Of a stretch of DNA of 64,000 nucleotides, positions 54,951 through 63,837 are shown in pieces. Every line of letters starts with the position of its first letter. Position 1 is the first letter of the stretch. Made by a program: the position numbers and the translations under genes. The DNA is taken from positions 62,001-126,000 of IMG/VR virus record IMGVR_UViG_3300042314_001187. The stretch is one strand, 5' to 3'. The notes beneath the pieces were generated by a model. It was not told the origin of the DNA. It worked only from the letters and a program-made list of their open reading frames with translations, and did not search any database. The DNA is from a virus.

Positions 54951-55610
54951 ATGATGAATAAAACATTAAACGAACTTGAGTTTCAAATTACTGAAGAATC
55001 AATAAATATATTAAATAATATTGTTAATAATATTGGAGCTCACCAACTACATAATCATAACCATATATTATATGACATCTGTAATTCAATTGAACATGAT
55101 GATGTAACATACTTTGAAATTGGTTCATATGCAGGTGCTTCGGCGTCATTAATGTCAAGTAACCCTAAAGTTAAAAAGTCGTATAGTTTAGATAACGGAG
55201 ACTCAATCAATAAAGAAGTCCCAATAAATAATGTTAATAGATTTAAACATAATGATTGTGTTTATGAACATATTGAAGGGGATTCGGCAAATGATGAAAT
55301 TGTTAAATTAGTTAATGAGAAGGTAAATAATGTTGATATCTTATATATTGACGGAGACCATAGTGAGAGTTACGTTATTAATGATTTTAATAATTATGAA
55401 AAAATTGTTAAAAAAAATGGTTATATTGTTTTTGATGATTATATGGATAATGTGTATTGTCCTCAAGTCTTCGGGGCGGTTAATGATATTGTTAGAAATT
55501 TAAATCCAAATGAATATAAAATAATAGGTAGTATTCAATATGATTTAATACAAAAAACAAATTGTCCTTATTTAAAAAGTAGTAATTTATTTATAATTAA
55601 AAAAATATGA
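54951..55610 (+). CDS. Methyltransferase (Methyltransf_24-like), tandem copy 2
   Basis: 219 residues, same length as copy 1 with the same motifs (YFEIGSYAGASASLMSSNPK, ILYIDGDHSESYVINDFN, NGYIVFDDYMDNVY). The two genes arose by duplication with a period of 676 bp. Differences cluster around residues 28-45 and 78-90, regions near the substrate pocket, hinting at different acceptors. The stop overlaps the next gene start (ATGATAA). Confidence 0.86.
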   Translation: MMNKTLNELEFQITEESINILNNIVNNIGAHQLHNHNHILYDICNSIEHDDVTYFEIGSYAGASASLMSSNPKVKKSYSLDNGDSINKEVPINNVNRFKHNDCVYEHIEGDSANDEIVKLVNEKVNNVDILYIDGDHSESYVINDFNNYEKIVKKNGYIVFDDYMDNVYCPQVFGAVNDIVRNLNPNEYKIIGSIQYDLIQKTNCPYLKSSNLFIIKKI

Positions 55611-57121
55611 TAACTGTTATATATTCAACTCACAAAGACTCTGAGTATAATAAAAAATTTAAAAAACATATTTTAGAATCTATCGGTGTTAAAAATCCTC
55701 AGATTTTAGAAGTCGAAAATCGAAATGAATATTCATTGTCGACAGTTTATAATTTAGGGTTAGAAATCTCGGAAAATAATATTATCGTTTGTTGTCATAA
55801 TGACATTAAACTTGAGAAAAATTGGGGAAAAAGATTATTAGAGGATTTCAATAGTAATCCCGATTATGGGATTATTGGTAAGGCGGGTAGTTGTTATTTT
55901 CCTGAGTCAGGTGTTTATTGGGAAAGGATGAATCAAACAATGGTCGGTCAAGTTTATCATCACCCTGATGGGTCTAAAAAATGGTTAAGTAAATACTCTC
56001 CAAAATTACCATTTTTAATTCCAGTAGTAACTATTGATGGTTTATTTATATCGTTTGATAAAACAAAAATTAAACATCAATTCGATGAATCAATTGGTAG
56101 ATTTCATTTCTACGACCATTTATTTTGTTTACCAAATTATTTGTCAGGTGTTAAAATTGGTGTCACATCGTCCTTTGAAATAACACATCAATCAGTCGGT
56201 CAACCAAATCAAGAATTTTTTCAATCAAAAGAATTATTCCTTAAAAAATATGGTAAAAACCTACCCTTAGAATTAAAACCTGAAACTATTTTCGTACCAA
56301 CAATTAATGAAAAACCATTAAAAAATATTGGTAAAATGGCGGTTATTATACCAACAAAAGGTAAAGTTGATATGTTACTTAATTGTGTTAATTCTTTTTA
56401 TCAGTATTGTAATTCTGACTTATTTGATATCTACATTGCTGACACAGGGTCAACTAACGAAGAAAAAGATTGGATTAGAAATAATATTTTAAATATGGGT
56501 AACATCAAATTACTTGAGTTTGATTATTATAATTTTGCCAAAATTAATAATGAAGTGGTTAAAAATCATATTGGTGATGAATATGAGTTTTTATTGTTTT
56601 GTAACAACGATATCAAATTATTAAATAATGTTGTTTATGGTATGTTAAAAACGTTTAAAGAAAAACTTAAAACCGGTACAATTGGTTGTCGATTACATTT
56701 TGAGGATAATACAGTACAACACGACGGTGTAAGAATATTTTTCAATCAAAAAAATAATAGCTTAGGTTTAACACATTATGGGTTAGGTAATTATTTTAAT
56801 TACACAATTAGTAATAAAAACGGTATCGGGTCAACAGGTGCATTATTGGGTGTTAGAAGAAAATCATTTATAAATGCCGGAATGTTTAATGAAGATTATA
56901 ATAATTGTTTTGAAGACGTTGAATTAAATTTAAAATTAATAATTTTAGGTTTTGAAAATGTTTTTGACGGTTCTTTAGTTGCATATCATTACGAAAGTCA
57001 GACAAGAAAAGAATTAAGTAATCATAATGAAACTATGGGTAAAGACTTAAATAATACGTTATTACCTTTTATTTATAAAAACAATAAATATTTTAAACAA
57101 TTTATTGACGTTGTACAATAA
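55607..57121 (+). CDS. Two-domain GT2 glycosyltransferase
   Basis: 504 residues. The N-terminal half (VIYSTHKDSEYNKKFKKHIL, NNIIVCCHNDIKLEKNWGKR, PVVTIDGLFISFDKTKIKHQ, IGRFHFYDHLFCLPNYLSG) resembles the GT2_5 group. The C-terminal half from about 245 (MAVIIPTKGKVDMLLNCVNS, YEFLLFCNNDIKLLNNVVYG, GSTGALLGVRRKSFINAGMF, NCFEDVELNLKLIILGFENV) is a WbbL-like rhamnosyl-type transferase with N-D-I and E-D-V-E-L motifs. Two successive transfers by one enzyme are likely. Last gene of the main glycan run. Confidence 0.87.
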   Translation: MITVIYSTHKDSEYNKKFKKHILESIGVKNPQILEVENRNEYSLSTVYNLGLEISENNIIVCCHNDIKLEKNWGKRLLEDFNSNPDYGIIGKAGSCYFPESGVYWERMNQTMVGQVYHHPDGSKKWLSKYSPKLPFLIPVVTIDGLFISFDKTKIKHQFDESIGRFHFYDHLFCLPNYLSGVKIGVTSSFEITHQSVGQPNQEFFQSKELFLKKYGKNLPLELKPETIFVPTINEKPLKNIGKMAVIIPTKGKVDMLLNCVNSFYQYCNSDLFDIYIADTGSTNEEKDWIRNNILNMGNIKLLEFDYYNFAKINNEVVKNHIGDEYEFLLFCNNDIKLLNNVVYGMLKTFKEKLKTGTIGCRLHFEDNTVQHDGVRIFFNQKNNSLGLTHYGLGNYFNYTISNKNGIGSTGALLGVRRKSFINAGMFNEDYNNCFEDVELNLKLIILGFENVFDGSLVAYHYESQTRKELSNHNETMGKDLNNTLLPFIYKNNKYFKQFIDVVQ

Positions 57122-57179
57122 TAAATAAGAATCAAAAATTGATGAATTTAAATAGTTATTGTATTTTTAATATATTAAC

Positions 57180-57186
57180 TATTTAT
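57180..57186 (+). promoter_or_regulatory. Candidate late promoter element TATTTAT (phoH)
   Basis: CTATTTATTGTTATAAAAA on the plus strand, 20 nt before the PhoH ATG. An AATAGTTA/TAACTATT inverted pair surrounds the 5' side. Confidence 0.5.
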
Positions 57187-57205
57187 TGTTATAAAAAAAA
57201 ATTAT

Positions 57206-57979
57206 ATGGGTAGAGGTAGAAAACCAATTACAACCCCAACATCTGAGGTTGAGAAATTACCAACAAAAGTTTTAGTAGTTGATAAAAAAGAATTTGATAC
57301 TGCTAAACTTTTAGACCACATCAGTGTGAGAGTCCAATGTAAAAACGAGACTCAAAAAAAATTAATCAAAACTATTAAGGAAAAAGAAATTACAATCGTC
57401 TCAGGTTTACCTGGAACGGGTAAGACTTTCTTAGCGTGTGCTGAAGCTCTTAAAATGGTTAAAAATCACGAATTTAAACAAATCATTTTAGTTAAGTCAG
57501 TAACACAATTAAAAGGTGAAGAAACAGGTTTCTTACCCGGTGATATTAAAGAAAAGTTAGAACCATTTATGATTTCATTTATTGATAACTTTGAGAAAAT
57601 TGTTGGTGAAGAAATTACTAATAAGTTAAGGGAATCCGGTATTATAAAAATACAACCATTAGCTTTTATTAGGGGACGTTCAATTGATAATTCAATTATC
57701 ATTGCGGATGAGTGTCAAAATATAACATTAGAAAATATGAAGACATTACTAACTAGAATTGGTGATAATTCTAAAATGGTAATTCTTGGTGATACAAAAC
57801 AAAAAGACATCAGAAATAAAAAAGAATCTTCATTAGAAATTGTCTATAAAATGTTTGAAGACGAGTCTGAGTTTGGTTGTGTTTCATTAAATAATCCTGA
57901 TGAAATTGTAAGAAACAAGATTATAAAAATCATCGAACAAAAATTCGACGATTACGAAGAAAATAAAGGTAAATTATAA
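57206..57979 (+). CDS. phoH: PhoH-like ATPase
   Basis: 257 residues. VRVQCKNETQKKLIKTIKEK, Walker A IVSGLPGTGKTFLACAEALK, GFLPGDIKEKLEPFMISFID, RGRSIDNSIIIADECQN (Walker B, D-E-C-Q-N) and MVILGDTKQKDIRNKK are all characteristic of PhoH. PhoH is a common phage-encoded ATPase related to SF1 helicases, probably acting in RNA metabolism. Its length matches phage versions. The Lys/Arg-rich start (MGRGRKPITTP) is a short extra N-terminus. It starts a new unit with its own TATTTAT element. Confidence 0.93.
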   Translation: MGRGRKPITTPTSEVEKLPTKVLVVDKKEFDTAKLLDHISVRVQCKNETQKKLIKTIKEKEITIVSGLPGTGKTFLACAEALKMVKNHEFKQIILVKSVTQLKGEETGFLPGDIKEKLEPFMISFIDNFEKIVGEEITNKLRESGIIKIQPLAFIRGRSIDNSIIIADECQNITLENMKTLLTRIGDNSKMVILGDTKQKDIRNKKESSLEIVYKMFEDESEFGCVSLNNPDEIVRNKIIKIIEQKFDDYEENKGKL

Positions 57980-58018
57980 TATTGTTTACAAATTTAATAT
58001 TCTAAATATATTGGTATT

Positions 58019-58636
58019 ATGGAAAAGCCAAAATTTAGAATCGGATTTGATATTAATGGTGTTTTAAGAAATACCATTGGTAAAATAGAACAAACCTATG
58101 AGAAATATTATTTATCAAAAACCGACGGTATTGACGATGATGAAAGTTTCGAATATGAAATGAATTTACCGGTAACTTCGTTAGAGTTAAAAGAACATTT
58201 TAAATTTAAAAACGATGAAGAACTTTATTCTTTTTTGTATGAAGAATTTGCTATGGAAATTTTTGGACATGCACAATCTACTGAATATTCAACATTTAAT
58301 GATTTACACAATTTATATTTAACATATCGGGACAATAATGATTTAGTTATTGTTTCTGATGAAATTGGTAAATCAAAACCGGCAACACTATTTTTCCTAT
58401 CTAAGTTTATTTGTCAGATTGAAAAAATAAAATTCTATAGTAATATAACAATAAATTCAATGTGGGATGAGATAGATGTTTTACTTACGTCTAATCCTAT
58501 ATTATTATTAGATAAACCTTCAGATAAGATTGTGGTTAAGTATGAGACAGAATATAACAAAAATGTTGATTGTGAACATACCGTTAAAACATTAAACGAG
58601 TTTGATGATAAATTAAAACAACTATTAAAATGTTAA
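58019..58636 (+). CDS. HAD-like protein (nucleotidase-type)
   Basis: 205 residues. RIGFDINGVLRNTIGKIEQT near the N-terminus carries a HAD-like D-x-N-G-x-L motif in which the usual second Asp is Asn. DNNDLVIVSDEIGKSKPATL corresponds to motif II/III (S, K), and SNPILLLDKPSDKIVVKYET to the last acidic loop. The altered motif I suggests modified or lost phosphatase activity. It overlaps the next gene by 7 nt and may act on nucleotides. Confidence 0.6.
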   Translation: MEKPKFRIGFDINGVLRNTIGKIEQTYEKYYLSKTDGIDDDESFEYEMNLPVTSLELKEHFKFKNDEELYSFLYEEFAMEIFGHAQSTEYSTFNDLHNLYLTYRDNNDLVIVSDEIGKSKPATLFFLSKFICQIEKIKFYSNITINSMWDEIDVLLTSNPILLLDKPSDKIVVKYETEYNKNVDCEHTVKTLNEFDDKLKQLLKC

Positions 58637-58890
58637 AAGTATTAAATGAACATTATTATTTAGATGTTGACAGATTGGAAGAATGTGTTAACATTGAAAA
58701 ATCATCGTCAACAGGTGAAACACAAGTTAACTTAGTTAAATATGAAATGTATAAAACTATGGTTGAAATTCTTGTGACAGAAAGTGATGAGGTTGACGAA
58801 ACATTAGGAGCTAAAAGTTCTGAATTATCTATCCCTTTTAAACTCGCGTTTAATACGCTAATAAATAAAAAAATAATAAATAAGTACTAG
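58630..58890 (+). CDS. Hypothetical protein, 86 aa
   Basis: Starts inside the previous gene's end (ATG overlapping TGT TAA), strong coupling. MLKVLNEHYYLDVDRLEECV, SSSTGETQVNLVKYEMYKTM and SIPFKLAFNTLINKKIINKY suggest a small alpha/beta protein. No known domain. Confidence 0.55.
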   Translation: MLKVLNEHYYLDVDRLEECVNIEKSSSTGETQVNLVKYEMYKTMVEILVTESDEVDETLGAKSSELSIPFKLAFNTLINKKIINKY

Positions 58891-58891
58891 T

Positions 58892-59953
58892 ATGAATCAA
58901 GAACAAATTTCAAAGGTCGAACAATCTATTGAAAACTTAAAAAACAAAACATCTAAAATTTATTTTATTGTACAAGACACTAAAGGAAATGCTAAAGCAT
59001 CTGTTGAGTACATATATAATTTTGCTTTAGCATTACAAGAAAATGATTACAACCCCGTTATTTTACACGAAAAATCGGATTATTTAGGTGTATCATCTTG
59101 GTTAGGTAATAAGTATGAATCATTACCTCATCAACCAATTGAAGGTGGTACTTTACAAGTCGCACCTGATGATTTCATTGTGGTTCCTGAATTATTTGGT
59201 TTTGTTATGGAACAAATTAAACAATTACCATGCGGTAAAATTGTATTATCACAAGCGTATGATAATATCTTAGAAACTTTAAAACCAGGTGAGACTTGGG
59301 CTCAATTTGGGTTTTTAAAATGTATTACTACGTCAGAAGAACAAAAAGAATACATTCAACAAATTATGAAAAATGTTTCTTTTGATATTTTAAAACCATT
59401 TATTTCTGATGAATTTAAACCTAATTCATTACCGGCAAAACCAATTGTATCGGTTCATTCTAGAGACCAAAGAGATACTGTTAATTTAATTAAAACATTT
59501 TATGTTAAATATCCACAATATAGATGGATAACATTACGAGATTTAAGAGGTTTATCTAAAGATGAATTTGCTGAGAAATTAAGTGAAGGGTTTGTTTCTG
59601 TTTGGATTGATGAAACAAGTTCATATGGCACATATCCACTAGAATCATTGAAGTCAAATGTTCCTGTAATTGGTTTAGTACCTAATATATTACCATCGTG
59701 GATTAATGAAAATAACGGTATTTGGGTTAACAATAAAACACATTTAGTTGATGTAATTGCTGACCATTTACAAAATTGGTTAGAAGACAACATTAGTGAT
59801 GAATTATTCACTAATATGAATGAAACAGTTAATTCTTTACAATCTAAAGAAGATTTTAATAAACAATCGGTTTCTTTATTTGATGAATATTTTTCTATTA
59901 GATTAAAATCATTTGAAGACCAAATCTCTAAACTACAAACAATAGAAGAATAA
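58892..59953 (+). CDS. GT-B-like glycosyltransferase
   Basis: 353 residues. The N-terminal half (KIYFIVQDTKGNAKASVEYI, ALQENDYNPVILHEKSDYLG, DFIVVPELFGFVMEQIKQLP) forms an acceptor-side Rossmann-like domain. The C-terminal half (KPIVSVHSRDQRDTVNLIKT, VSVWIDETSSYGTYPLESLK, NVPVIGLVPNILPSWINENN) contains the E-x-x-x-x-N-V-P-V-I-G pattern of GT4 donor sites. Two to three bases separate it from both neighbours, so it is in the same operon as the next GT2 and the sigma factor. Confidence 0.72.
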   Translation: MNQEQISKVEQSIENLKNKTSKIYFIVQDTKGNAKASVEYIYNFALALQENDYNPVILHEKSDYLGVSSWLGNKYESLPHQPIEGGTLQVAPDDFIVVPELFGFVMEQIKQLPCGKIVLSQAYDNILETLKPGETWAQFGFLKCITTSEEQKEYIQQIMKNVSFDILKPFISDEFKPNSLPAKPIVSVHSRDQRDTVNLIKTFYVKYPQYRWITLRDLRGLSKDEFAEKLSEGFVSVWIDETSSYGTYPLESLKSNVPVIGLVPNILPSWINENNGIWVNNKTHLVDVIADHLQNWLEDNISDELFTNMNETVNSLQSKEDFNKQSVSLFDEYFSIRLKSFEDQISKLQTIEE

Positions 59954-59954
59954 T

Positions 59955-60758
59955 ATGGAAAAATTTGATGTATCAGTAATCTTACCTATTAAATCGTCAA
60001 AAAATCTTAATTTTGATGAATACTTTAATAAGGCAATTCAATCAATTAAAAATCAAAAATTAGGAATCAATGAATTGATTATAGTTCATACAAATGAAAC
60101 GTCATTAGTTGAATATTTAAACTCATTTGATTTTGGTGATATTAAAGTTGAGAAAGTAGAATGGACTAAAGAACCCAATTACGCATCACAAATTAACTAC
60201 GGTGCTCGTTCAGCAAATTCTAAATGGGTTTCTTTATTCGAATTTGATGATGAGTATTCATCAATTTGGTTTAAAAATGTTGCAAAATATGTTGAATCAT
60301 ATCCTGAGTATGATGCGTTTTTACCAATAGTTGTTGATACTACAGATAAAGAAATATTTGCGGGGTTTACAAATGAGGCAACATTTGCAGCTAACTTCAG
60401 TAGTGAAATGGGAGTATTAACTAACGAAACGTTACAGTCATATCAGAACTTTCAACCATCAGGTATTGTTATTAAAAAAGATAAATTTCTTGATTTTGGT
60501 TTAATTAAACCTTCAATCAAATTAACGTTTGGTTATGAATTTTTCTTACGTATGACATATAACTCAGTTAAAATTATGTCAATTCCAAGAATAGGATACA
60601 AACACACAAATTTACGTGAGGGGTCTATCTTTTGGAATTACAAAAATGGTGAGAATGTGTTAACTGATGATGAGGTTAGTTTTTGGGTTGATTCGGCTAA
60701 GAAAGAATATTTCTTCATTAATGACAGAGCCATAAAATATGAACCCCAAGAAATTTAA
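59955..60758 (+). CDS. GT2-family glycosyltransferase
   Basis: 267 residues. FDVSVILPIKSSKNLNFDEY, AIQSIKNQKLGINELIIVHT, PNYASQINYGARSANSKWVS and LFEFDDEYSSIWFKNVAKYV (E-F-D-D metal-binding motif) mark a GT2 transferase. The C-terminal half, with GFTNEATFAANFSSEMGV and FGYEFFLRMTYNSVKIMSIP, is the acceptor part. Its stop overlaps the sigma factor start (TAATG), tying glycan and late-expression genes into one unit. Confidence 0.82.
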   Translation: MEKFDVSVILPIKSSKNLNFDEYFNKAIQSIKNQKLGINELIIVHTNETSLVEYLNSFDFGDIKVEKVEWTKEPNYASQINYGARSANSKWVSLFEFDDEYSSIWFKNVAKYVESYPEYDAFLPIVVDTTDKEIFAGFTNEATFAANFSSEMGVLTNETLQSYQNFQPSGIVIKKDKFLDFGLIKPSIKLTFGYEFFLRMTYNSVKIMSIPRIGYKHTNLREGSIFWNYKNGENVLTDDEVSFWVDSAKKEYFFINDRAIKYEPQEI

Positions 60759-61504
60759 TGAGTACTAATGAAGTAGTAAATGAAACAAGTACGGAGTTAA
60801 AAAAGAAAGGTAGAAAACCAACACAAGAAAATTATTTTGATGTTAGAGAGGAGTTAGCGGTTATAAATTATTTAACCGCTTCTTCATTTGAAGAAAAGAA
60901 TAAAATTTACAATGACTTTTTACGTAAACCTTTAGATAAGATGATATCTTCAATTATTCGAAGATATAAATTATATAGAAAAGATATGGATTTCTATGAA
61001 ATACATATAGACACACACTCCTTTTTAATGACCAAAATAGATAAGTTCAAACCTTCAAAAGAAAAGAAGGCATATTCTTATTTTGGAACTATCTGTAAAA
61101 ATTATTTGATGGGTCAAATAATTAAAGACCAAAAAGAGACTAATCGAAAAATTTCATATGAAGATATATCGTATGATTTAGAAAATAGTAATGATTTTGC
61201 GTATCATATTGAAAGTGATGTGATTGATGCCACAACAATAATAAATCAATTTTTAATTGAGTTAGACGAATTTTTAAAGTCACCTAATTTATCTGAAAAT
61301 GAAATTAAATTAGGACACGCACTATATGATTTATTTGATAATTATAATGAAGTTTTTATCGGTAATGATAACAATAAATTTAATAAAAATATTGTGTTAC
61401 TATCGTTAAGAGAGATGACAAATTTATCAACAAAAGAAATAAGAAGTTCTATGAAAAAGTTCAAGAACATATATTATTGCTTAATACAGAAAATGGTTAA
61501 ATAA
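60758..61504 (+). CDS. 55: Late-transcription sigma factor, T4 gp55-like
   Basis: 248 residues. RKPLDKMISSIIRRYKLYRK, HIDTHSFLMTKIDKFKPSKE, KKAYSYFGTICKNYLMGQII and KETNRKISYEDISYD follow the gp55 late sigma layout, which keeps sigma region 2 core and -10 recognition elements but lacks most of regions 1, 3 and 4. T4 gp55 is 185 residues, so this one has extra N- and C-terminal parts. In T4 it directs RNA polymerase to late promoters with only a -10 type element. That fits the recurrent TATTTAT elements in this window. Confidence 0.85.
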   Translation: MSTNEVVNETSTELKKKGRKPTQENYFDVREELAVINYLTASSFEEKNKIYNDFLRKPLDKMISSIIRRYKLYRKDMDFYEIHIDTHSFLMTKIDKFKPSKEKKAYSYFGTICKNYLMGQIIKDQKETNRKISYEDISYDLENSNDFAYHIESDVIDATTIINQFLIELDEFLKSPNLSENEIKLGHALYDLFDNYNEVFIGNDNNKFNKNIVLLSLREMTNLSTKEIRSSMKKFKNIYYCLIQKMVK

Positions 61505-61505
61505 G

Positions 61506-61512
61506 TATTTAT
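61506..61512 (+). promoter_or_regulatory. Candidate late promoter element TATTTAT
   Basis: GTATTTATGTTATT on the plus strand, 6 nt before ATG 61519, overlapping the end of the sigma factor gene region. Confidence 0.45.
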
Positions 61513-61518
61513 GTTATT

Positions 61519-61896
61519 ATGGGAAGACCGGCAAAAAAAGAAATTAATTTAACTAAAGAATCTATCTTATCGTTAATGCAAGAAATCTACAATGAACTTG
61601 TGGAACAAAGAAATACTGCAATCAGAATACAAAATAAAATGTTGTCCTTAATGAAGGAGGTTGAGGATATGACTTTGATTGGTCCTATTATTGAAAAACA
61701 ACAAAAAATCATAAATGAATGTGTCGAGAAAAAACTTTCTCTATCTAAATTACAATCAAGTATTTGGGAAAAAACTAATACAACAACAAACAATGACAAT
61801 TTTACACTATCAGATATTGATTTAGATGATGATGTTATTAAAAGTTTGATTGATAAAGATACTGACACATCAAAGGGTTCTTATAAATTAAAATAA
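61519..61896 (+). CDS. Small coiled-coil protein after the sigma factor gene
   Basis: 125 residues. Residues ~12-90 form a long amphipathic helix or coiled coil (SILSLMQEIYNELVEQRNTA, IRIQNKMLSLMKEVED, IEKQQKIINECVEKKLSLSK), ending in an acidic tail (FTLSDIDLDDDVIKSLIDKD). The place directly after gp55 and the acidic hydrophobic tail would fit a late-transcription cofactor such as T4 gp33 (112 residues), but sequence alone does not show this. It may equally be a structural chaperone. One nt before the next gene. Confidence 0.5.
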   Translation: MGRPAKKEINLTKESILSLMQEIYNELVEQRNTAIRIQNKMLSLMKEVEDMTLIGPIIEKQQKIINECVEKKLSLSKLQSSIWEKTNTTTNNDNFTLSDIDLDDDVIKSLIDKDTDTSKGSYKLK

Positions 61897-61897
61897 T

Positions 61898-63829
61898 ATG
61901 GGGTTAGATTTAGATAGTAGTTATAAAGAAGTTAAAGATAAAATTAATTCGGCTAAAGCGTATACTGATTTAAAAAGTCAATATGATTCCTTAAAGAAAA
62001 GTGCGGGTAATTCATTTGATGAACGTAAAGATTTAGCGGAACAAAAAATCAATGATTTAAAGGCGAATGCTAAAAAGTATCAAAAAGAATTAAAAAATCA
62101 ATTCGAACAATTGCTTGATATTAAAAAAGTTCTTTCGGGTAAAGGTGGTAGTACCACAAAATATTTAAAAAGACTTTTAATGAGGACTCTACGTAAAGTG
62201 GAGCCAAAAATTGCTAACATATTAATGGCGGAATGTTTATCGGTTGTTGGTTGTGACCAACAACAAGCGTTCTCACCACAAGTGTTATATATTAAAGTTA
62301 GTTCAATTGACTTAGGTAAATTATTAAGAAAAGATTATCAAACAAGTCCGGGTAAAGCGTTGTATGAAAAACAACCATTAAGTGCAACACAATCGTATCC
62401 ATATCCAATGAATAAACAATTATACCAACGTATCCAAAGTAACGACCCATATTCAACAGATAATGGGGGTTCATTATATATGGGTAGGTCAGGTCAACCA
62501 TTATTTGACATTGAGTATACTGAAGTAAATGATTTGGGTGAAACAGGTAGTTTTTATAAAGTAACTTTACAACAAAGGGTTACGTTGAACCGTTTAAATA
62601 ATGTCGGAGAATTTATTCAAGATTATTATAAAACAATTAAAGTTGTTGATTTTAATTCAACATTAGCGTGGATTTTAGAATGTTTGTTAGGTGCAATCTC
62701 AATTCAAGGGGATGTTGGTCTTAAACAAGTTGAAGATGTTAGTAAAGTAATGGCTATAATTCAAAGAATCTTAGGTATCTGTTTTGACAATAGAAAAACT
62801 ATTGATGTTAGTGGTGTTGCTAAATTATCTGAAATTGACGATACTGATAATTCATTTTACGAATTAAATAGTATGGATTTACGTAAGATAGAAGAAAGAG
62901 TTAGTAATATTAAGAATGGTGTAGTTAAATTTGTAACCTGTAATAATGTTGCATTACCATTAGATACTAATACAATCTTTGAAGCGTTAGATAATATCAC
63001 ATTTATTGAGGATGAGGATAAACAAATTGATGCTGCGGATAAACTGACTGACGATATTGTAAATAACCCTGATTGGAATGGGTTTGCTCTTGACGGTAGT
63101 TTAAAAGCCGAATTAGATTTGAACTTCATAAAAAATATGATAATGGGATTGGCAATATCTTTATTCTCACCCAAAATTTTATTACCGTTAGCCGTAATGT
63201 TAAAAGCGTTAGGTAACACAATTTTAGAATCAATTAAATCTTTTTCAGATTTTGTTAAAAGATTTTCCACATTTTTTAAAAATGTTGTATCTAAAATTGC
63301 CGGAATTTTTATTAAAGAATTATTTAAAGAAATTAAAAAAGATATTCGTAATTTAATACAATCAATTTTAGTTGATTTAGCAAAAGAAAAAGCATCTAAA
63401 AAAATTACTCTAATTTTAAAATTGATTCAGTTATTAATAACTATTGGTCAGTTTATTAGTGATTGGAGAGAATGTAAAAGTGTGGTTGATGAAATATTAT
63501 GGTTACTCAAGATAGCCACTTCGTCTTGGGGAGGGTTATCCGCACAAAATGATATTCCATTACCACTATTGTTTGCCGCCCAATTATTAGATGGGTTCTC
63601 AGAAACTAGAGCATTTATTAATACAATTCAGGAGTTACAAAAAGTGGGTATACCAACTGGCCCTATGCCGGATGGTAGTCCTAATTTAACAGTGTTGAGT
63701 ATGTATTCGTCAATAAAAGGACAAGGTTCTGAAATGTCAAACTCAAAAATACAAGTGGCGATACCACCATTAACGATGACACCGGCTGGATTTACAATAC
63801 CTTCGGCAGGGTATGGACTTTCAATGTAA
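61898..63829 (+). CDS. Large probable virion (baseplate) protein
   Basis: 643 residues. N-terminal ~70 residues are a Lys/Glu-rich coiled coil (DLKSQYDSLKKSAGNSFDER, KKYQKELKNQFEQLLDIKKV). A mixed domain follows (LMAECLSVVGCDQQQAFSPQ, SGQPLFDIEYTEVNDLGETG). Around 405-560 are long hydrophobic helices (NMIMGLAISLFSPKILLPLA, FVKRFSTFFKNVVSKIAGIF, LILKLIQLLITIGQFISDW). The C-terminus is Pro/Gly/Ser-rich (PAGFTIPSAGYGLSM). The hydrophobic helical region suggests a membrane-interacting or tail-needle/tape-type virion protein. No family recognised. It is followed by the partial gene at 63838. Confidence 0.6.
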   Translation: MGLDLDSSYKEVKDKINSAKAYTDLKSQYDSLKKSAGNSFDERKDLAEQKINDLKANAKKYQKELKNQFEQLLDIKKVLSGKGGSTTKYLKRLLMRTLRKVEPKIANILMAECLSVVGCDQQQAFSPQVLYIKVSSIDLGKLLRKDYQTSPGKALYEKQPLSATQSYPYPMNKQLYQRIQSNDPYSTDNGGSLYMGRSGQPLFDIEYTEVNDLGETGSFYKVTLQQRVTLNRLNNVGEFIQDYYKTIKVVDFNSTLAWILECLLGAISIQGDVGLKQVEDVSKVMAIIQRILGICFDNRKTIDVSGVAKLSEIDDTDNSFYELNSMDLRKIEERVSNIKNGVVKFVTCNNVALPLDTNTIFEALDNITFIEDEDKQIDAADKLTDDIVNNPDWNGFALDGSLKAELDLNFIKNMIMGLAISLFSPKILLPLAVMLKALGNTILESIKSFSDFVKRFSTFFKNVVSKIAGIFIKELFKEIKKDIRNLIQSILVDLAKEKASKKITLILKLIQLLITIGQFISDWRECKSVVDEILWLLKIATSSWGGLSAQNDIPLPLLFAAQLLDGFSETRAFINTIQELQKVGIPTGPMPDGSPNLTVLSMYSSIKGQGSEMSNSKIQVAIPPLTMTPAGFTIPSAGYGLSM

Positions 63830-63837
63830 ACAAAATT

